NCBI GenBank assembly: GCA_963971535.1
Contig: OZ020589.1
Coordinates: 75,650,311 to 75,714,310, forward strand
Reading direction: 5' to 3'
DNA: 64,000 bases
From: Notolepis coatsorum
Taxonomy: Eukaryota > Chordata > Actinopteri > Aulopiformes > Paralepididae
Positions within the stretch are counted from its first letter, which is position 1. Each line of letters starts with the position of its first letter. Below are positions 11,500 to 23,407 of this stretch, piece by piece. A model generated the notes under the pieces. It had not been told where the DNA came from, did no database searches, and saw only the letters and a list, made by a program, of their open reading frames with translations. Position numbers and translations under genes: made by a program.

Positions 11500-12664
11500 C
11501 AGTGATGCCAGTAACGCGTTACTAAGTAACGCGTTATTGTAATCTGATTACTTTTCCCCGAAAATAGTAATCTAACGCGTTAATCTTTAAAAGCCAGTAA
11601 TCTGATTGCAGTTACTTGTCCAAGTGGCTGTGCATTACTATTTCGTTACTATCTCATCATAAATTCATAATGCAGGCGGAATGCAGTATTTTATTTCGTT
11701 TTCGACAGTCAAAAATACATTTTGAGCTGTTTTTCTTATTTGGGAGTGACGTGGTGTGGCAGTGAAAGGGTTAAATACAAGAATGTGTCCCGCGGCGTGA
11801 CTGGTCCCTCTGTCTGTGAGTGACTCTGCTTTGGTCCAATCACATTCCCCATCCACAGTCTGCGAATCAGAGGCAGAGTAGGGCGGGTCTTCACAGCACG
11901 TCATGTGACATATGCGCCAATCGTGTGACAGCAGGGCTCCGTCGTCGGAGAATTCCACCCCAAAACGCTTGGCAAAATTAAAAGTGAAACCGCAAGATGA
12001 CTTTTGCGGTTTCTGTTCAGAATTCCACCCCAAAACGCTCGTCTAAACGTAGCCTCAGTCACTACTTCACGGCGGAGGAAACAAAATACTGTCTACCGCT
12101 AAAAACAGCACATCCAATTGCATTGAAAGCATCTGGAATCACAACACTAGCCGACGCTTCGACTAGGTACAGGAGGGTTGATGGTGGCAGAGCAAAAGCT
12201 CTTATTTGCCAGATTTACAGTTAATTTACATGTTAAAGAGAGACTGATTGTATGTTTATAGAGAGACATTTATAAAAACAATTTAATAGTTACAGTTGAT
12301 ATAATTGAATAGTTCAGCCTGCATTTGTTAGATGGTTTTGTAAAACCACTGGCTGGCTTCTCTAATGCTGTGAGCATCATAGACTGTTGCTTTACCATAC
12401 TTGATGGTACAGAAGCTGAAGCACTAGTTTAACAATTTACGTTATGTGCAGAGAAACAAGTTAAAAACAATTTATGCACTTTCAATAAAGCGTTTAAAAA
12501 AAACTGTTGGGGGAACGACGACGACTTCGTAACCTAGTTACTTTCAAAGTAACTAAGTTACTCTGATAATCAAGTAATCAGTAAAGTAACTTAGATTACT
12601 TTTTAAAGGAGTAATCAGTAATCAGTAATCAGATTACTTTTACAAGTAATCTGTGGCATCACTG
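11500..12664. mobile_element. hAT-type MITE (1165 bp)
   Basis: Begins CAGTGATGCCAGTAACGCG and ends with the inverted CAGTGATGCCACAGATTAC. Flanked by the perfect 8-bp duplication ACCATAAC (11492-11499, 12665-12672). Both subterminal regions are rich in GTAACTNNGTTAC / GTAATCAG motifs, which suggests repeated transposase-binding sites. No transposase frame. A 30-bp piece near 11901 (TCATGTGACATATGCGCC) is shared with the two foldback MITEs at 18.6 and 49.1 kb. Confidence 0.92.
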
Positions 12665-12736
12665 ACCATAACACTAACCACTACAGAAAACGTGAGTAAC
12701 ACGTTTTTCTACAACTCAAGTTCAGACCTATGTTAC

Positions 12737-13082
12737 TGTTATGGTTTGTAACCGACCCCAATCGCACAACACAAGACAGGTATGAGAGTAAGCCAAAACA
12801 GGGCAAATATTTATTACATAACAAAAAGCGGCACAGTCCCTTTAAGGAAAAACACAAAAACACTAGAGACAAGGAAATCTGGAAAATGCGGCACTGTGCC
12901 TTTAAGAGGCGAACAGGCTAAGGGACTAAGGCTAAGGGCCAGGGCTAAGGACCAGGGCTAAGTGTCAGGGCCAGGACCAGGGGCACTGGAGAGGGGGACA
13001 GGGACAGAGGCCCGGAGAGGCGGGCTGGAGACAGGGACAGAGAACAGGGTTAAGGCCTTGGACAGGGCGAGGGCCAGAGCTG
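12737..13082 (-). repeat. 346-bp direct repeat, copy 1
   Basis: Begins TGTTATGGTTTGTAACCGAC on the + strand. Nearly identical to 15821-16166, offset 3084 bp. Includes GGCACAGTCCCTTTAAG and GGCACTGTGCCTTTAAG sub-repeats. Confidence 0.93.
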
Positions 13083-13105
13083 CTTACAGGGATGAGGACA
13101 GGGTT

Positions 13106-13262
13106 CCGACGGCGGAGGCCTGGCACGGGGACAGGGGCCCGACGGCGGAGGCCTGGCACGGGAACAGGGGCCCGACGGCGGAGGCCTGGCATGGGGACAG
13201 GGGCCCGACGGCGGGGGCCTGGCACGGGAACAGGGGCCCGACAGCGGGGCCTGGCACGGAGA
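13106..13262. repeat. 33-bp minisatellite, ~4.7 copies
   Basis: Unit GACGGCGGAGGCCTGGCACG + GGGACAGGGGCCC. Being a multiple of three, it keeps long Arg/Gly/Pro frames open on both strands. These are not evidence of a gene. Confidence 0.93.
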
Positions 13263-13319
13263 TCCTCCTCCTCCTCTTCGGATGCTGCAGACGGGCAGCG
13301 CAGAACAAAGGGGGTCCCA

Positions 13320-13500
13320 GGGGACCGGGATGGGAACACGCCGTCCTCCCGTGGAATACTAGGGAGCGACGACGAGCCTGGGTCCAAGGGGAACGGGATG
13401 GGCACACGCCGTCCTCCCGTGGAATACTAGGGAGCGACGACGAGCCTCACCCCCAGGAACGAGGATCACGAAGAGACGCCTTCCTCCCGTGGAATCGGGA
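13320..13500. repeat. second minisatellite, ~67-bp unit
   Basis: GCCGTCCTCCCGTGGAATAC followed by TAGGGAGCGACGACGAGCCT recurs near 13340 and 13407, with a degenerate third copy near 13478. Confidence 0.85.
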
Positions 13501-13763
13501 GCGATGACGAGCCGGCTTGACGTCTGGAGTGGGAACACTGGAAAACCTCCCGTAGAGAATTAGAGAGCGAAGACGGTGTCCCACTCCAGGCAAACGGCGA
13601 CAGGTGGTGATGGCTGGCACGTCGTCTCACGCCGGAGACGCGGCAGGTGATGGTAACGTACAGGACTCCATGAACACAGAGTGTACACAGATACAGATAC
13701 AGAACGAACACAGAGTCCAGAACACAGAACGACCCGACAAGGACTGGAGGGGAGTCTGCAACC

Positions 13764-15152
13764 CAGAGTTCGAAATTAACGGGGGCTCGGGGCAAAATGC
13801 CCTTGAAAATGGACAAAATGCCCCCGAAAATCAGTTAAGGGGGGGCAGAAAATGCCCCCGACAGTTTACTAATTATATATATAATTATATATATGATCTA
13901 TAGTGCGAGCATTTCCCTTGTATTTGCCCCTAATAATATGTGTGTGTGCGCCACCCGGAAAAATCATTTACTCGAGACGAGTGACGATTACAAAACAGAT
14001 CCGCTGTTATAATCCCACATTACACAAGGCGCATAAACGTCCAATCACAGTAGCGCCCGAAAACAAAGTCACGGTACCGGCTTAGGCAAGTTATACATTC
14101 AGAATCAGACAACGCAAAAAAATCAGCCAGCCATGAAGCCCATTCATTTTTATTTTGAGCAAAAGAGAAACGAGGAGAAAGAGAGGAATCCGGCTGACAT
14201 GGCTTTTGAAGTGATATTCGCACGTGTTTTTGCGGGTCCAGTCCCCACGGTATGTTGACAGAATTCGCAAAACACCTTATCGACTGAAGCATAAAAGTCA
14301 TTAGGATACTGCTCTGCTCTGAATTTAGGGCTTAGTGGGGAATTTCTTCCGACGTTAACGTTAACGACGCACCGAAGCAGCTAGACCATTTCTCCGTGTT
14401 GTGTGTAACACGCAGCGGTCCCCGCCTCCTCCCTCCTTGCAACAAACGTTCCACCCAAAAACGGAATTTCTATTTCATAATGAATTAAATAATTGTATAA
14501 AGAATTTTCAATGTTCTGTCATCTAATAATATATTCCATTACCTTTCCTATCTGTATCAAAGTCAAAATGTTGGTATCATAACAACACTACAACATACAA
14601 AAGCAGCTTGACAACCGATATCCTTTGCGTTTGATTGATTGAAAACTTTATTAACAGATTGCAGAATGGGTACAATACAGTACAGCTCAATACACACAAG
14701 TTAAGGGGATGCAGACCAGAGAAAGACTTTTGTCTTGTTTACATCAGGGTCCCCCATTTTCAATTCATAGTGTGCACACGCACAGTATAATAATGCATGA
14801 GATAAATAGTTAATAAACTCTGTGTTACTTGAACAATTTTCACTGTGCTCCTAAATTTCTTTGTGTGCTCCTAAATTTTTATTTAGATTTGATTTATTAA
14901 AATTTTATTTAGGAGCACATGTGCTCCTTGGGAAAAAGGTTAGCGTAGAGCCCTATATATGGAGACATTAACATTACATTATCAAACATAGGGACGAAGA
15001 CTGTAAAAAAAAGTGTCAACAATGTTTTATAATCCTTATGTTAATTTTCATCATAAAAATTCAGTGCCCCCGAAATACAAAAAAAGCCCCCGAAAATCAA
15101 TTAAGGGGGGCAAAAAAAGCCCTTGAAAAAAAATGTTAATTTCTAACCCTGC
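13764..15152. mobile_element. hAT-type MITE nested in the LTR-like repeat (1389 bp)
   Basis: Left end CAGAGTTCGAAATTAAC and inverted right end CAGGGTTAGAAATTAAC, flanked by the perfect 8-bp duplication CTGCAACC (13756-13763, 15153-15160). Blocks GCCCCCGAAAATCAATTAAG occur near both ends. A minus-strand LINE tail lies at 14631-14768. No transposase frame recognised. Confidence 0.9.
14631..14768 (-). repeat. LINE 3'-tail scrap
   Basis: Nearly identical to the 3' end of the LINE at 20288-20458 (AACAGATTGCAGAATGGGTA, TCAGGGTCCCCCATTTTCAA) and begins with a TTGATTGATT tail. Untranslated region only. Confidence 0.88.
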
Positions 15153-15434
15153 TGCAACCTATGTACTCTCCCGAGGTGATTGCAAACTCCCAACAGGTGC
15201 GTGAAGGTAGAGGATCAAGGATGTCCAAGGATGGGGGCTGGTGAAGAGTAGAGGAGAGTAAATCATCGCAAGGGTGAGGGCTGATGAGGAGAGTAGACAG
15301 GGAAAACACAGGAAAAAGGTCCAGGGACAGGCGAATCCTCACAGTACCTCCCCCTCCACGGGAGCCACCGGGCGACCCAAATCAGACAGCGGGGCAGGGG
15401 ACATGACAAAGCAACAAACAAAAAAACTGGGCCA

Positions 15435-15775
15435 TGCTAGCAGGGGAAGCTACACCTAAAGTGGGGCTAGCAGAGGGACTGGGTAGCTGCCAGAGCATTG
15501 CTAGCTACAGGGCCTATGCTAGCTGTACTGCTACATTAGCATAGAGGCTGTGCTAGCTGCCGGAGCTAGGCTAGCAGACAGGGCTGGACTAGCAAAGGAG
15601 AACAAGCTAGCTGGAAGGACAGTCCTAGCTGTGGGGAACAGGGTAGCTAACAGGGGAGCTAACGAGGCTAACAGGGGAGCTAACAGGGGAGTCAACAGGG
15701 GAACTAACTGGGGAACTAGAGGGAACTAGAGGGAGCTAGAGTGGGTTAGAGGGAACTAACAGGGGCTAACTCACA
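15435..15775. repeat. GCTAGC / AGGGGAGCTAAC low-order repeats
   Basis: Irregular repeats of GCTAGC with G-rich spacers (15435-15650), then AACAGGGGAGCTAAC-type units of about 12-17 bp (15650-15775). They form most of the interior of the LTR-like element. Confidence 0.75.
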
Positions 15776-15820
15776 TACACTGTCTGTGCTGGCTGGGGTT
15801 GTCGACTGGTCGGGTCGTAC

Positions 15821-16166
15821 TGTTATGGTTTGTAACCGACCCCAATCGCACAACACAAGACAGGTATGAGAGTAAGCCAAAACAGGGCAAATATTTATTA
15901 CATAACAAAAAGCGGCACAGTCCCTTTAAGGGTAAACACAAAAACACTAGAGACAAGGAAATCTGGAAAATGCGGCACTGTGCCTTTAAGAGGCGAACAG
16001 GCTAAGGGACTAAGGCTAAGGGCCAGGGCTAAGGACCAGGGCTAAGTGTCAGGGCCAGGACCAGGGGCACTGGAGAGGGGGACAGGGACAGAGGCCCGGA
16101 GAGGCGGGCTGGAGACAGGGACAGAGAACAGGGTTAAGGCCTTGGACAGGGCGAGGGCCAGAGCTG
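15821..16166 (-). repeat. 346-bp direct repeat, copy 2
   Basis: Near-identical to 12737-13082. Similarity stops at GAGCTG (16166), where SINE-like DNA begins. Read as the surviving tail of the 5' LTR of the minus-strand element. Confidence 0.9.
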
Positions 16167-16598
16167 TACACACAGCGGTTAGTTTTAGCACACACACCGG
16201 AACACACACGCATGCATTGTCTCTTTAGAATCGCCAATGCAATTCGTCTCTGCGATTAACCCATCCCGTCGTCCTTCCCCCCCAAGGGCAGCCGGGAGCA
16301 GACAGGCGTCAACGTGAGCCGCGCCAGGGGACCAATCCAAGTGCTCCTGTCCGTCTTCGTCAAGGACGCCACAGCGTTAGCGATCTGTTGTTGTGCATGT
16401 TTTTCCATTGGGTTTATCTTATTGGGGGAGAAACCCTTGCGAGCACGGGGAGAACATGCAAACTCCACACAGAAAGGCCTGGGAGATACCCCACCTGGGT
16501 ACCTGGCATCATGGAAACCTGGTCCCCAAGCGGGAATCGAACCCTGGACCTTCTTGCTGTGAGGCGACAGTGTTAAACACTACACCACCATGCCGCCT
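16167..16598 (-). mobile_element. tRNA-derived SINE, DANA-like body, copy 1
   Basis: On the minus strand the head carries a GGTGGTGTAGTG-type A box and a GGTTCGATTCCC B box (16532-16543). The conserved body GTGTGGAGTTTGCATGTTCT and CCCGTGCTCGCAAGGGTTTC follows. Copies 2 (38109) and 3 (42684) share the same body and tail. The head abuts a LINE scrap at 16599. RNA polymerase III transcription and LINE-borrowed mobilisation are expected for the class. Confidence 0.85.
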
Positions 16599-16817
16599 GG
16601 AGGGGAGAGAACAGATGGTGGAGGTAAACGGTACACTGTCCCCCACCCCTCCCAGTGAGCTGTGGTGTTCCACAAGGAAGCATATTAGAACCACTACTGT
16701 TCCTAATTTATGCAAATGACATGTCATCAGCTTGTGACTGCAACTTGTTCCTGTTCGCGGACGACAAAAAACTATCATTACACCTGGGTAAAACAGAGTC
16801 CATTCTCTTTGGATTGT
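16599..16817 (+). pseudogene. LINE RT scrap with internal deletion
   Basis: Encodes GREQMVEVNGTLSP, GVPQGSILEPLLFLIYAN-like and LFLFADD segments matching the minus-strand LINE at 20.8-22.4 kb. FADD then joins straight to KLSLHLGKTESILFG, so about 50 codons present in the longer copy are missing. Not functional. Confidence 0.85.
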
Positions 16818-18480
16818 GATATATTTAATTAATATCTTACATATAAGCTCCTCTGGTCAACCATGATAGCATCGTCTCCCCCACTCTGGAATGTGGCTGT
16901 AGGGTCCAGTGACCAAGCTACAAATAGATATTGACCATTAGGTACAGACTCAAATTCTCTAAGATAGTCTACAAACATACATTTAGACCGCATAGATTGC
17001 TTCATTGGTATATCATATTTAATTAATATCTTACACAGAAACCATAGAAGCATGCAATATATTTGTCGTATCCTCTCCCTCCAACACATACACTCTGTCC
17101 ATAGCCAAGCCAGGCACCCAGGTTTAGAATAGAATACATTTGACCTGATGACCTGTAACCACATGTCAGACCAACTACTGAAGGCTGTACAAAGCAAGGC
17201 TGAGCAGATGATTAGATCCAACTAATAAATCAATATAAGTTAACACTTAAAACTGATAGATAAAATCAAATCTTAAACCCACAATCCTACATTACAATAC
17301 CCTTTATTACAAATACCCTTTATTACAAAACCATCCTCCCTCTGCCATTTCCCCCACGTTCACACCAGAGACAGAAAGTCTCCTCTGGCCAGCATGATTT
17401 TGCCACGACAAGCTGGCACCATCTCAGATGACACAAAGTTAGACTTCGACTACCTTGTATGCCAGTATCTGTCGATCATCAGTCATCAACCAGTCATCCT
17501 CTCTAAAAATGGAACTCCCAAAATGCATATAGCCATGTCTGTTTCTGTTGATCAGGGCCTTAGTCCGTGGAGGACTCTGGTCAAAGGACTGTATTTGCTT
17601 CTCGTGTGCTCATAATCACCAAAAGTTGGAATAAAAAAAAAAATACACTTCCAAAAGGCCTCTAGGTCCCGGCAAGCAAATCACTTTTCGAGTCTTAGTG
17701 TTGAAATGTCGTTTAATACATTTTTGGGAGCATTAGAAGCAGAGTGCAGCCTTTTCTCTTTTTGATCCAAAGATCCAAAGACAAGAAACACAGGTTTTAT
17801 TTTGCCACACGTCATATTGATTATGCCTGATATGGTGAAGCAACCAGACAGACTATAGAATTACATAATCTTAATCCACTTTTCTTTTTGTTTGTGATAA
17901 CATTTTTCTTTCTTTTTTCTCCCACATGAAACAGTATACAGTAAAGCAGTATGCAGCTTTTTCTACAGATTGTAGATTTTGCTACAACTCCAGCATCTGC
18001 TAAAACCTTTATTTGAGATGTGTGTGTCTACTCCTTTTTGCATGGTTTCTTTTCTTTCTTTATTTCCAGAGATTTGGCATACACTGGGTATGAAATGATC
18101 GCACCCGAGTAGCACGGGAGGAGCTACATGCAAATTGGTTTGACATCCTGCTATTGTTTAGCGAGTGATCAAATTAGATTCAGATACTGTTTACATGTTA
18201 TAAAGCTGTGTTATTTTGAAGGGGTCTGCGATTTAGCTTTGATCTTCCATGAGGACTTCAAAAGCATAATTTCAGTCAGGAACACTCGTCGTCATAATAA
18301 TTAAACCAATTATAGTGACTGACAAATAGATATACAGTTGTATTTGGCGGTACAGGTTTTCTCAAGTACAAATCCATGAAAGCCTTCAATGAATTGGGTG
18401 AAAGCACAAATAAAACCCTCCCCCATAGGAACATCCTGAGCCGATGGGATCATTGGAATTATTCTTTTTGGAGTACCTTC
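16818..18480. other. unassigned DNA
   Basis: About 1.66 kb. An AT-rich motif TTTAATTAATATCTTACA occurs twice (near 16825 and 17018), hinting at a short tandem duplication. The minus frame 16829-17221 (130 codons) has no recognisable domain and overlaps this duplication, so I do not call it a gene. Confidence 0.45.
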
Positions 18481-18632
18481 TGGCTAAGGTAAGGTATATT
18501 CTATGTCTATTTTACCGAACCTGAAACATGTTTCTGTAACGATCACAGTGTCGTATTTTACCGGACCTAAGCCAAGCTTTTTGTAACGATCACATTTCCG
18601 GGTTAAGACGACCCCGCCCCCCCCGCGTCTAT

Positions 18633-18894
18633 GCTTTTACCAAACGGTTCGTGTTTCCGCGTTCCCGTTTTGCGCTCTGATTGGCCACGCACGTTTCTGA
18701 TCATGTGACATGTGCGCCCAATCGCATGACGATCCACACTCTAACCTTAACCAACTTCGAAAGAGCGCCTAAGCTTAACCGTCCAAAGTACTTGCCGTCA
18801 CACGATTGGGCGCACATGTCACATGACCAGAAACGTCAGTGGCCAATCAGAGCGCAAAACGGGAACGTGGAAACACGAACCGTTTGGTAAAAGC
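18633..18894. mobile_element. foldback MITE, copy 1 (262 bp)
   Basis: Long inverted arms: GCTTTTACCAAACGGTTCGT at 18633 and its complement ending at 18894, pairing for about 97 bp with a few mismatches. Each arm contains a CCAAT-type box (GATTGGCCAC), TCATGTGACATGTGCG and CCAATCG. The centre includes CTCTAACCTTAACCAACTTC. Copy 2 at 49123-49513 shares arms and centre. No TSD established. Confidence 0.85.
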
Positions 18895-18940
18895 AATCAG
18901 GCAGCCCCCCCCTTGATGATGATTTTGTGAAGGAACATAT

Positions 18941-19931
18941 GTACATGGTATATACCTTTGATTTGGGAGTATTTGGGGTTTCAGGCGATCAACCAGAATG
19001 ATTTGGGCTTATTGCCATATAACGTGTCATATCTCGCGATCTATGGAAAAATACTGGATTATTTTGGAAAGGGGCTATGTTTAGCGTGTAGCGTGTAACA
19101 AACTACAGTGTGTAGAAATGAACTGATTAGTCAGTAATGGACTATGAACAATGCCTTGTCAAATGAGCCATACTATTGTCTCCATAGCTATAATACAGAA
19201 CACGCGATGGGTCTGCAAACATCGCTAAAATGGTCAATAACGCTATACAGATGGGGAAAGTTGGTGGCACTCAAAGAGTTAAGATTAAGGCAGGTGGAGG
19301 CTGTGGTGGTGGAGGGAGTTTTAACAAATGCGTGTAGCCATGCACTGAATAGTAGGAGGCAGAACAGCTTAAATGGATCTTCCTGTTGTCAGAGTTTTAG
19401 CCTTGTTGATTATGACTGGTGCACATTCTGCCCAGCTGATCAGAATGATTGGCACGTATGACTTCCATGTCCTGCAATTAACACTAAACCAGGGTTGGCT
19501 CTGGTGCTGACTGGTGCAGCCCCCCCTTCCCCCAATCGACAATACAATAATATATTATAATGAAAACCAATCTGGACATCTGGAGAGTCCTGCAAAAATT
19601 GGCCCCAGCATTTATTTGTGAAAATGGCTCAGAAACCCCCCTTTATCGTTAATGTACATACAGTAGATACCATAAACTTAACATTAACTAATCTTAATGG
19701 CCCATATCTCTAGTTTCAGAATGTAAAGGTTAATGAGATCATTTTATACAGTGAGGTCAAATACCTATTTGTTTTCGTCACCACATTGAAAGGTCTATGA
19801 CTACTCTCATCATTACACATAAATACAATTGCCCTCATTGGACTCACTAGACTAGAGTCTCAGCTTCAGTGTGCAGAAATAGGCAAAAAAAAATTATATA
19901 AATTGTGTGCGATTAGCATACGTCTGACATG
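18941..19931. other. unassigned DNA
   Basis: About 990 bp with no recognisable gene or repeat structure. The 105-codon + frame at 19144 has no identifiable domain. Confidence 0.5.
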
Positions 19932-20287
19932 GTTGTAAATAGGGATGCACCGAATGGGAAATTCTTGGCCGAAACCGATACCAAAAATAGGAAACAGTTG
20001 GCCGAAAACCGAATGCCGAAAGGCCGAAAATGATTAATAGAAATATATAATGTATTTTTTTGTTCAGCTACCTGATTATGACTAAAGACATGATTATGGC
20101 AAAACTTAACTTAAATAATATTATTAATCACTATTATGGGTCCATAAAACATTTATTCAGCACTTTTGAATGCATACATTAATTCCAGACTGACTGCTGA
20201 AAGATTGTACAATTTAAACATTTTCTCTTTGCATACAACAAAATGTGCATTAAAGTCAAGTGCATTTTATTTTCTCTGTAGGATAAC

Positions 20288-20289
<2 letters not shown>

Positions 20290-20331
<42 letters not shown>

Positions 20332-20332
20332 A
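20290..20332. repeat. (GATT)n LINE tail
   Basis: About ten TGAT/TTGA units at the 3' end of the minus-strand LINE. Confidence 0.95.
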
Positions 20333-20777
20333 ACGTTATTAACAGATTGCAGAATGGGTACAATACAGTACAGCTCAATACACACAATTGTTAAGGGGAT
20401 GCAGACCAGAGAAAGACTTTTGTCTTGTTTACATCAGGGTCCCCCATTTTCAATTCATCAGGACATATATGACATACATGACATACAGATAGTCAGTACT
20501 GCTACATCTATACATTTATGACATACCAGATTTGCAAATACAGTACTGTTTGTGATACAGAAGGAGTCAAGAAAAGGGAGTATATACATTTGACGTAGAA
20601 ACTGTACATTGGAGGAGGTTGGGGGGGGGGGGAGACACACTGTATAAACAAGCAAAACTGTACATTGAGGGGGGGGGGGAGGAGACACTGTACAAATAAA
20701 CAAAATTGTACATTGGACTATTGACAAAACCATACTAGGTAAATGACTGTACATTGGAGGGGGTTGGGTTAGGATAT

Positions 20778-22410
20778 TTACAGGGGCCAGTTTTGAATTG
20801 CAGTCTCCCGTAGGTGTCCCTTGAGAGAGGTTTTGAAAGTGGGTAGTGATCCACATTCCTTTACAGCTTTGGGTAGGGCGTTCCACATTGATGTGGCATA
20901 ATTGCGAAACGTGTTTAGTCCCTTATTTGAGCCGAATCTGGGTTTAACATGATTTGTGGAGCTCCCTCTGGTGTTGTGATCGTGGTATTCACTGACATTT
21001 GGGAAGTATTTTGACATGTACATGGGTACCTTGGTCGTGTAGTGTATCTTGTAGACCAGGCCCATTGCAAGTTGCTGTACTCTGTCGTCTACTCTAAGCC
21101 ATCCTAGGTTGTCAAAGTGGGCAGGGGTGAGGTGGGTTCTAGGAGTAAGGTCAAGCAGTAGTCTGACCAGTTTGTTTTGAGATGTTTGTAATTTTGTTTT
21201 TAGCGCCTTTGAGGTGCTTTGGTACCATGAGGTGCAAGCATAGTCGTAGTACCCCTGAATGAGTGCTCCTGCCAGAGTCTTCAGGGTATTCTTGTTTACC
21301 AGAGAGGAGATCCGGTACAAGAATCGAGTTCGTTGGTTGACTTTTTTTATTACATTGGATGCCATTTTGTCACAGGAGAGATTAGCCTCTAGGATGGAAC
21401 CCAGGTAGGTAATTTCATCTTTCCTTGTGACAATATTGTCACCCACTGTAACTGAGAAGCCGTCGGTCTTGCTGAGTTTGTTATTTGAACCGAAGAGAAT
21501 GGACTCTGTTTTGCCCATGTGTAATGATAGTTTGTTATCAGCGAGCCATATGCAGATTCTGCCTAGTTCCGAGCTGAGGGTTTTTTCAACCTGTAACTTG
21601 TTCTTGTCAGAGACCAGCAGGGCTGAGTCGTCCGCAAACAGGAACAAGTTGCAGTCACAAGCTGACGACATGTCATTTGCATAAATTAGGAACAGTAGCG
21701 GTCCTAGTATGCTTCCTTGTGGAACACCACAGCTCACTGTGAGAGGGGGGGATAGGGTACCGTTTACCTCCACCATCTGTTCCCTCCCCTCAAGGTAGGA
21801 TTGCATCCAGCTCACTGATAGACTATCAAAACCAATTGCTTTTAGCTTGTCAATCAGAATGGAGTGATTGACCGTGTCAAAGGCCTTTTGTAGGTCCAGC
21901 ATGACCATGCCGCAGTATTTGCCTGCGTCCACCTCTTGTTTGATGTGGTCATTCAAATAGAGAAGGCATGTGTCAGTGGAGTGGGATGTTCTGAAGCCAG
22001 ATTGGAATTCGTAGATTAGATTTTTTTCCGCTAGGTACTTTTCGACCTGTTCATAGACTATTTTTTCCATGACTTTCGAGATGGAGGTGAGAATAGAAAC
22101 AGGGCGGTAGTTGCCTGGGTCTAATTTGCTGCCCTTTTTGTGCAGAGGGGTCACCCTCGCAATTTTGAAGTCCTTGGGGACGTGTGCCTGTTTTATGGAG
22201 AGGTTTATTATGTGTGTGATGATTGGGGTGATGGCGGCTGCTGAGTCTCTGAGGAATTTGGAGGGGATGTTGTCATGGCCAGTGGCCTTGTTAGGTTGGA
22301 GGGCGCTCAGTTTATTGAGTACCTCATCTGTTGTTACCATTTCCAGCTTGAAGTCGTCCTTGCGGACCCCTAGGTTTTTGTAGTAAGCTACTATGTGTTC
22401 TACCCCATAA
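20778..22410 (-). pseudogene. LINE ORF2 C-terminal part: reverse transcriptase
   Basis: One open frame of about 540 LINE-derived codons. Visible: DNIPSKFLRDS, RVTPLHKKGSKLDPGNYRPV, FQSGFRTSHSTDTCLLYL, VMLDLQKAFDTVNH (first catalytic Asp), CGVPQGSILGPLLFLIYAND, LFLFADDSALL (catalytic FADD box) and the thumb/C-terminal region to WNALPKAVKE. The endonuclease and N-terminal RT part are absent through 5' truncation. The first ~35 codons of the longer open frame (to 22517) belong to the host hAT. The RT remains open, so the insertion is fairly young. Confidence 0.9.
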
Positions 22411-23140
22411 CGCCCCCTGAGTGGGAGGGTAGTTTGTTTACCAGTGTTGTGGCTACAACAAAGTGCATTCAAAACAAAGCCAAGGTGCTTTAAAACTGCA
22501 TAAAGATCTGCACACACGAGAGGGAGAATAGCTTATAGCAGACTTAATTATGTTACTGTAGTGGCTACAGTAAGCATTTTATATAAAAGTACCCTGTATT
22601 TTTGTATGACAACTAATAAAGAAACATGAACTACTGTCATAATTCACAGCGTTCTAGCCTACATGGAAGGACTGTTGTATTTACTACATCTCCCGAGCTT
22701 TAAGAGAGACGAGTGAAGAGGACCGGAAGCCTTGTTAGCTAGCTTAACGCTAACGTTAATTAAAAAGGTTTTTAACCGCGGCGGGCATATAGTAATGGCG
22801 AGGATATAAAGCATGTTAAAGGCGCATTTATTGGACGCGTTGTGCGCAGAGTTTACATAGAAACAGCGCGACTCCCGAGTCCCAAGAGGAGTTATCACAG
22901 GCTGCAGAACGCAGGACTGAAGAGCTCACGTTGCGCATGTAATGACTGAAGCCGCGTTTTGATTACGTCATCACAACAACACGTTAGGTACTGTAGGTTA
23001 CGAACGTCCCTGTTCTTTGACATTCGGTGATATTTTTTCGGTGCTAAAACCCTTTCGGCCGAAAGCCGAAAGTGCCTTTTTAACCATTTTCGGCAGAACA
23101 TTTTCGGTGGCCGAATATTCGGTGCATCCCTAGTTGTAAA

Positions 23141-23399
23141 GGTGAGACTTTTGTGGTTGCAGTGAGCCCAATTTCATTCAGACATCTTGAGGTGAGAGGT
23201 CAAGTAACTGTACTGTAACTGTAAATGGCTGTACAGATTATTTCCCCAGTAAATGGAGCAATTGGAGCCAATTACAAAGCAATTCTTTGGTAAGGTAGCT
23301 TGTAAGGGTTGATATCTATGGATTTCTCTCTACCATCACAGCCCCTGAAAGACAATAATGTTGGCTGCATCGCCTGTGTTACAGCTACAGGTTTCTAGG
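23141..23399. other. unassigned DNA between two hAT elements
   Basis: About 260 bp, no gene recognised. Confidence 0.5.
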
Positions 23400-23407
23400 G
23401 TTAAAAT

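Larger units (their letters stand above)
12737..16166 (-). mobile_element. internally deleted LTR element rich in minisatellites (probable)
   Basis: Two near-identical 346-bp direct repeats, 12737-13082 and 15821-16166 (two differences seen), end on the minus strand in ACCATAACA. On the minus strand a purine tract (GGAGGGGGAGG) directly precedes TGTGAGGATTC at 15343. This fits a 3' LTR running 15343 to 12737 (about 1.2 kb without the nested hAT), a ~480-bp internal region 15344-15820, and the tail of a truncated 5' LTR at 15821-16166. No gag or pol remains and no primer-binding site is evident. An ordinary duplicated repeat is the main alternative. Confidence 0.5.
20288..22410 (-). mobile_element. 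5'-truncated LINE (CR1/L2/Rex-type group)
   Basis: Minus-strand RT gene followed by a ~490-bp 3' UTR with several G/C runs and an (AATC)n tail (20290-20332). The short tandem tail instead of poly(A) is typical of the CR1/L2/Rex clades. The 5' end is lost near 22410, where hAT sequence resumes. Scraps of the same family occur at 8948, 14631 and 16599, so the family was repeatedly active here. Confidence 0.88.
19940..23132. mobile_element. hAT-type element carrying a LINE insertion
   Basis: Ends TAGGGATGCACCGAATG and the inverted TAGGGATGCACCGAATA, flanked by the perfect 8-bp duplication GTTGTAAA (19932-19939, 23133-23140). Subterminal GGCCGAAA motifs repeat at both ends. Without the LINE at about 20288-22410 the element is about 1.07 kb and has no transposase frame. 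Confidence 0.93.

Noticed and set aside
12962..13507. 181-codon Arg/Gly-rich + frame and overlapping minus frames
   Set aside because: Held open by a 33-bp minisatellite, a multiple of three. No domain, and frames are equally open on both strands.
13604..13903. 99-codon + frame crossing 13764
   Set aside because: It crosses a hAT insertion boundary and has no homology. Accidental.
16829..17221. 130-codon minus frame as a gene
   Set aside because: No recognisable domain, and an internal AT-rich duplication makes chance likely.
23141..23399. Host exon between hAT elements
   Set aside because: No open frame with good splice sites. Nothing resembling a known protein.
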